DNA of 64,000 nucleotides. It comes from Pseudomonadota bacterium. Its GTDB lineage: Bacteria > Myxococcota_A > UBA796 > UBA9615. Both the position numbers and the translations under genes were made by a program. Positions 60,105-64,000 of this stretch are shown here, one piece after another (within the stretch, counting starts at the first letter, position 1; every line of letters begins with the position of its first letter). The notes under the pieces are model-generated. The model was not told the origin of the DNA and ran no database searches. It saw only the letters and a program-made list of their open reading frames with translations. Location: contig JAAESI010000071.1 in NCBI GenBank assembly GCA_024229515.1, positions 68,023-132,022 of the forward strand, in the 5' to 3' direction.

Positions 60105-63100
60105 TCAGCCACCCTGGGCGTTGAACACGAACGGGTACGAGACGATGACGATGCCGCCGCCCTTGGGAGACGGGAAGCGCATGCGCATGAACCGGGAGTT
60201 GATGCAGCGCTCGACAATCGGGTTGTTCATCGAGGAGGTCTTGGTCGACGCGGACGACACGGTGCCGTCCTTGGCGATGACGAACTTCACGACGATCTTG
60301 CCGAACAGCTTCGGGTTCTTGGCCAGCTCACGCTGGTAGCAGTACCGAATCTGCGCGAGGTGGCTCTTGACGACGCGGTCGATGAGCGACTTGTCGAGCG
60401 CACCGAGGATGATCGGGTCGCCGGTGCCGACACCGGGAGCGCCGCCACCCTTCTTGCCGTAGAAGCCCGCGCCGCGTCCGTAGCCGGAAGCGCCGAGGCC
60501 GCTGCCGCGGGTGCCGAGGCCACCGAGGCCCGCCGCCGTACCGCCGCCACCGAAGCCGGAGCCACGGGAACCGAGACCGCCGGAGCCGTACTGGTTGCCG
60601 TACTGCGACCCGATGAGACCGCCCAGGGCGTTGCTCACGGAGCTGTCCAGACCGCCGGTGCCGAACACCGAGTTGTCGGTCATCTGGTTCAAGTCGGCGA
60701 GGAGGCCGGTCGACTCAGCGATCTGCTTGTCGAGCTGGCTCTTCTGGATGGCGACCTTGGAGCCCTTGGCCTTCTTGAGCTTGTGCTCCTTCTTGCCGGT
60801 CTTGCCTTCCTCGTCCTTGGCCTTGGCGCCTTCGCCGGCGTCCGGGTTGCCCGAGGACTTCTTCTTCTCCTTCTCCTTCTCCACCTGCTGGACCATCAAC
60901 TCCACGAACCGGTCGGGGATGGTGATGACCTCCTGCGAGGGGTCGTAGGGGCGCGTCGCGAGGATGATCCCGAAGGTCGTCCCGAGGAACAGCAGCGCCA
61001 GGAGGATGCCGAAGAACAGCCAGTCCATGTCCTTGAACGGCGAGCCCGGGATGAGCTTCGGCTTGTGGACACGGTGAATGAAGAAGACCATGTGGCCGAT
61101 GTCGTTGACGAAGCGGTCGTCTTCGTCGAGATCGACGCTGTAGTAGCCGCCGACGTCCTTGGCCTGACCCGTGGAGACCAGATCCGACGTCGGGATCTGG
61201 GTCCCGTCCGGCTTCTCTAGATAGCCCACTGAATCGACGGTGAAGTTCACCGCACTGGACGACTTCGTCTGTTCGACGATGGCGAAGTGATCGTTCGGCA
61301 GGTTCTCCGAGGAGACGAAGAAGTCCTGCGCCATCTTGCGGCTGCGAATCTCATCGAAGCCGTAGCCGATGGGCAGCAGGAAGACGATGAACAGCGACAG
61401 GATGAAGGCCTTGCGGACCTCACCACTCTGGCGCTCCTTGAGCTCTTCCTTGCCGAGGGCGTAGATGCCGGTGTCGACCTGCTTCAGGGCGCCCGGATCG
61501 CGGCGGTTCTCCAGGATGTAGTCACGCAGCGTGGTGTGTGCGCGCTCGGCCTCGAGCCGGCCGGCGGTGGGGATGAGCGAGGTGCCGTGGGCCGCGGGGT
61601 CGCCGCCGAAGGCGTCACGCATCTTCAGGCGGGCTTCCACCTGCAGCAGCTGGAGGTACAGCTTGCCGTTCGCCTCCGACTTGACGTCGGCGGGCTTGTT
61701 GTCACTCGCGGTCGCGATGAACCCACGGAGCTTCTCGTACTCAGACTTGTTCGAGAGGCACTGGGCGTACTCGGTGTTGTACTCGAAGTTGTTCTTCCAC
61801 TCCTCCTTCTCAAGGAGGTTGGGCAGCGTCTTGCACTTGGCCCCGGCCTGACGGCGCGAGCGGGAGTTGATGTAGAGCTGCTCCTGCAGGAGGTAGAAGA
61901 GGCGCTCGCGCGAGGCCATCTGCGCCTCGCTGGGATCCCAGACGAAGACCTCTTCCTCGTTGGGGATCTTGACCGTCTCGAAGTCGGCGTCCATCGCCCA
62001 CACTTCGTCGGCGCGGTAGCCGGCGACCAGCATGAGGACGTCGTCCCGGCTGTCGGCCCGCATGATGCGGGTGCCGATGTAGAGATCCTCGACGACGCGC
62101 TTGTCGTTGAGGTCGTCGAAGCGGTCGTACACCTTCTCGAAGCGGTTGAACTCGTCGACGTACGACTTGCTCATCTTGCCCTTGGGGGCCAACTCGGCGG
62201 CCACCGGGAGCATGACCTCCTCGATGTACGTCTCGAAGTCGGGGCGCTCCCAGAGCTCGAACTGCGGCCGCACCAGGGGAATCTGGCCGTCGCGGTTCTT
62301 GTCGATCATCTTCTTGAAGACCTTGTCGGTCTCCTCGTTCCAGCCGCGCTTGTAGTCGAGGAACTTGTCCTCGGGCATCAGCGCAAGCTCGGCCTCTTCG
62401 GCCGCCTTCTCACGCTCGCCGACGATCTCGTCGATGATCTCGTCCATGACCTTCTTGGCCATGTCCTCGATGGTCTTGGTGGACTCGGGGTTGTCCTCGA
62501 TGGCCTCTTCGAGCTTCTCGCGGGCGGCGCGGTCGTAGCCCCGCTTGCCGTCCTCGTAGCGCTCCTGGGCGAGGCCCTCGACCTCCAGTTTCTCGGCTTC
62601 GCGCTTGCGGCGCTTCTCCTCGAGCAGGGCCGTCTTCTCGGCCGAGATCTCCTCTTCCCACTTGGTGATGAGCGCCAGGTCGTCGCCCACGAAGCGGGGC
62701 GGCGCGGGGAGCGTCGCGTGGGTGTAGGCGAAGATCATCGCCCCGAAGACGAGGATCGACGTGAGGATTCCGGAGGCGACGCGGATCTGCCGCGCGCGGC
62801 GGTCGCCGACGTAGACGGCGGGCACGTCCTTGGCGAAGTGCCGGACGTTCATCACGGTGCCGGACCAGACCTCCGCGACCTCGAGGATCTTCGGAGCGCG
62901 CCGGTCGATGCCCAGGTCGCTGTCGGAGGTGCCGGAGCGAAGCACGAAGTCCATGACGTCTTCGGCGTCGTGAATCTCTTCCTCGGCGTCGTGCTCGTGC
63001 TCGGCCATGGCGGCGGCGGCGGCTTCGGAGACGTCGTCGGTGTCGACCTCTTCCTCGGCGGCGGCAGCGGCCTCTTCGGCGGGACGGCGGATGCCGAGAA

Positions 63101-63398
63101 CAAGCACGGTGTTCCCGATGCGGATCTCGTCGCCGTCCTTGACCGGCTCGTTGTTGATGGGACTGCCGTTCAGGAGGGTGCCGGACTCGCTTCCGAGGTC
63201 CAGCAGCGTGACGGCGTCGTCGTCGCCGAGTTGCACGGCCGCGTGCAGATCAGCGAGGGCGTCGTCTTCGATCTGGAGGACCGCCGCAGCGCCCTTCCCG
63301 ATCGTCACCATTTCCTGTTCGAACTCCTGGGTACCAGCCTCCTGGTCGCCGACCGTAATGGAGAAGGCGAGGGTCAGGGACGTGTCCTGGTCAGCCAT
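60105..63398 (-). CDS. GltG/AgmX-like gliding protein with FHA domain and TonB-type C-terminus
   Basis: The 1097-residue protein begins with an FHA domain (about 1-105: VTIGKGAAAVLQIEDDALADLHAAVQLG, LLDLGSESGTLLNG), has an acidic linker, a first membrane helix (about 209-227), long charged helices (about 240-420), two more membrane helices (about 659-676 and 789-811), a Gly-rich repeat region (about 926-989, units such as LGSRGSGFGGGG), and a C-terminal TonB/AgmX-PglI tail (about 1003-1094: IRYCYQRELAKNPKLFGKIVVKFVIAKDGTVSSAST). In Myxococcus such proteins span the periplasm and link the cytoplasmic motor to the outer membrane. The FHA domain suggests control by Ser/Thr phosphorylation. Second gene of the cglF-gltG-cglE order. 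Confidence 0.85.
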   Translation of the reverse strand: MADQDTSLTLAFSITVGDQEAGTQEFEQEMVTIGKGAAAVLQIEDDALADLHAAVQLGDDDAVTLLDLGSESGTLLNGSPINNEPVKDGDEIRIGNTVLVLGIRRPAEEAAAAAEEEVDTDDVSEAAAAAMAEHEHDAEEEIHDAEDVMDFVLRSGTSDSDLGIDRRAPKILEVAEVWSGTVMNVRHFAKDVPAVYVGDRRARQIRVASGILTSILVFGAMIFAYTHATLPAPPRFVGDDLALITKWEEEISAEKTALLEEKRRKREAEKLEVEGLAQERYEDGKRGYDRAAREKLEEAIEDNPESTKTIEDMAKKVMDEIIDEIVGEREKAAEEAELALMPEDKFLDYKRGWNEETDKVFKKMIDKNRDGQIPLVRPQFELWERPDFETYIEEVMLPVAAELAPKGKMSKSYVDEFNRFEKVYDRFDDLNDKRVVEDLYIGTRIMRADSRDDVLMLVAGYRADEVWAMDADFETVKIPNEEEVFVWDPSEAQMASRERLFYLLQEQLYINSRSRRQAGAKCKTLPNLLEKEEWKNNFEYNTEYAQCLSNKSEYEKLRGFIATASDNKPADVKSEANGKLYLQLLQVEARLKMRDAFGGDPAAHGTSLIPTAGRLEAERAHTTLRDYILENRRDPGALKQVDTGIYALGKEELKERQSGEVRKAFILSLFIVFLLPIGYGFDEIRSRKMAQDFFVSSENLPNDHFAIVEQTKSSSAVNFTVDSVGYLEKPDGTQIPTSDLVSTGQAKDVGGYYSVDLDEDDRFVNDIGHMVFFIHRVHKPKLIPGSPFKDMDWLFFGILLALLFLGTTFGIILATRPYDPSQEVITIPDRFVELMVQQVEKEKEKKKSSGNPDAGEGAKAKDEEGKTGKKEHKLKKAKGSKVAIQKSQLDKQIAESTGLLADLNQMTDNSVFGTGGLDSSVSNALGGLIGSQYGNQYGSGGLGSRGSGFGGGGTAAGLGGLGTRGSGLGASGYGRGAGFYGKKGGGAPGVGTGDPIILGALDKSLIDRVVKSHLAQIRYCYQRELAKNPKLFGKIVVKFVIAKDGTVSSASTKTSSMNNPIVERCINSRFMRMRFPSPKGGGIVIVSYPFVFNAQGG

Positions 63399-63542
63399 GT
63401 TGAAAGGGTCCTTGCGTAAAGGGACGGGAGTTCGTGGCCCGCACGATGATGGGGTGTCGGTTGTCTGGGGAGGAGGGGAGCGCCCGGCCCGCGCAGTGCC
63501 CTGCCTTCAGATCAAACCAGAAAGTTTTGGAAGCTCAGTCGT

Positions 63543-63812
63543 TCAGCGAACCTGGTTGACGGAGTTCAACATCTCCTCGTTGAAGTTTTCCTTCAAACGG
63601 ATGAGGGGATTGAAAGAGGACTGACGCTTGTCGAGCAGGTAGGCCCCGTGAGGCTTCTTCAGCTCACCGTCGACCGAGACGTCTTCGAAATCGATCTCAG
63701 TCTTCTTCTTGTAGCGGACATTCGCATCGGAATCTTCGTCCTGAGCCATCACAGGGACGGCGAAGGTTGCAGAGACCAGGAGGGCCAGGAGGACCGCGAA
63801 AGTGCGACGCAT
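63543..63812 (-). CDS. cglF: CglF-like gliding motility protein
   Basis: The 89-residue exported protein has a signal peptide (MRRTFAVLLALLVSATFAVPVMA) and a mature part of about 65 residues whose pattern (KKKTEIDFEDVSVDGELKKPHG / AYLLDKRQSSFNPLIRLKENFNEEML) is characteristic of CglF-type contact-dependent gliding proteins of Myxococcus, which belong to the cell-envelope gliding complex with CglE and GltG. It lies 144 bases upstream of the FHA/TonB gene on the same strand. Small size and the conserved GELKKP and SFNxLIxLRxNFxxEM elements make the assignment good, though from memory only. Confidence 0.82.
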   Translation of the reverse strand: MRRTFAVLLALLVSATFAVPVMAQDEDSDANVRYKKKTEIDFEDVSVDGELKKPHGAYLLDKRQSSFNPLIRLKENFNEEMLNSVNQVR

Positions 63813-63901
63813 GCTTCATTCTCCGAGGGCACGGGGTCGGCGAACTGCCGACCGTGGACTTAGCAGTTTCCAACTGAAAAGTCATTGACGAGATGTGGAG
63901 G

Positions 63902-64000
63902 CTACTCCGGGGCGGCGCCCTCTTCCGTGGCCGGAGCCTCCTCCGCGGGAGCTTCCTCGGTGGCGGGGGCCTCCTCCGCGGGAGCCTCCTCGGCGCCCTC
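63902..64000 (-). CDS. C-terminal end of a protein with Glu-Ala-Pro repeats (partial)
   Basis: Only the last 32 codons and the TAG (63902-63904) are in the window; the gene continues beyond 64000. The visible part is a low-complexity repeat of EEAPA and EEAPAT units. Such acidic Pro-rich tails are common at the ends of exported or membrane-associated proteins. Position upstream of cglF on the same strand suggests another component of the gliding cluster, but nothing in the visible sequence identifies it. Confidence 0.6.
   Translation of the reverse strand, partial: EGAEEAPAEEAPATEEAPAEEAPATEEGAAPE

Noticed and set aside
60430-60620. Gly-rich repeats as a DNA repeat array or CRISPR
   Set aside because: They are in-frame low-complexity codons of the FHA/TonB gliding protein, without regular spacers.

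Overview
The window looks like a chromosomal segment of a high-G+C, Gram-negative, motile, Myxococcota-like bacterium (former Deltaproteobacteria). Pointers are: a type IVa pilus cluster with a two-component/sigma-54 controlled pilin; homologues of the gliding proteins CglE, CglF and a GltG/AgmX-type FHA-TonB protein; many lipoproteins with Asp-rich or Cys-Asp-rich calcium/metal-type motifs; a Ser/Thr kinase fused to a formylglycine-generating-enzyme-like domain; and very dense packing with frequent ATGA/GTGA/TGATG stop-start overlaps. No tRNA, rRNA, CRISPR array, IS element or phage gene was recognised.

Layout. 1-4.5 kb: tandem near-identical Flp-type pilins, an unknown protein, a small beta-rich exported protein, a large lipoprotein and a uracil phosphoribosyltransferase. 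4.53-5.09 kb: gene-free, occupied by a long degenerate inverted repeat. 5.1-8.4 kb: CBS-domain protein and exonuclease III (minus), then two overlapping membrane proteins, the second O-antigen-ligase-like. 8.4-12.6 kb: a two-gene NAD-dependent formate dehydrogenase whose catalytic subunit is a selenoprotein (in-frame UGA followed by a clear SECIS hairpin). 12.6-16.6 kb: three glycosyltransferases and a MopE-type lipoprotein. 16.6-26.6 kb: pilB, pilT, (an exported FHA protein on the other strand), pilC, pilS, pilR, then a sigma-54 promoter with two enhancer palindromes and pilA. 26.6-31.3 kb: kinase-FGE fusion, a membrane/TPR protein and a lytic transglycosylase.

31.3-40 kb: nadB, a sodium/solute symporter, a lipoprotein and a bactofilin, two GT-C-like membrane proteins and a monoacylglycerol-lipase-like hydrolase. 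40-44.4 kb: a TRAP transporter of the TatT-P-(QM) type in one operon. 44.4-46.1 kb: aceK. 46.1-52.2 kb: a SWIM zinc-finger/DUF6493-like gene interrupted by a stop codon and two compensating frameshifts, preceded by an acyl-CoA synthetase. 52.2-57.2 kb: guaB overlapping a 1150-residue protein that keeps a RecQ-type zinc cluster but no visible helicase motif. 57.2-64 kb (minus): a stand-alone rplC, an Asp-rich lipoprotein, and the gliding cluster cglF - FHA/TonB - cglE, with the C-terminal end of one more protein at the window edge.

How it fits together: surface motility and envelope biogenesis dominate (Flp pilin, type IVa pilus, gliding complex, bactofilin, glycosyltransferases, transglycosylase), mixed with central metabolism (formate oxidation, NAD synthesis, IMP dehydrogenase, isocitrate dehydrogenase control). 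At least nine genes have a TAnnnT box only 6-9 bases before the start codon (aceK has a weaker version), suggesting leaderless or nearly leaderless transcripts are common here. All functions are assigned by reading motifs, without database searches.
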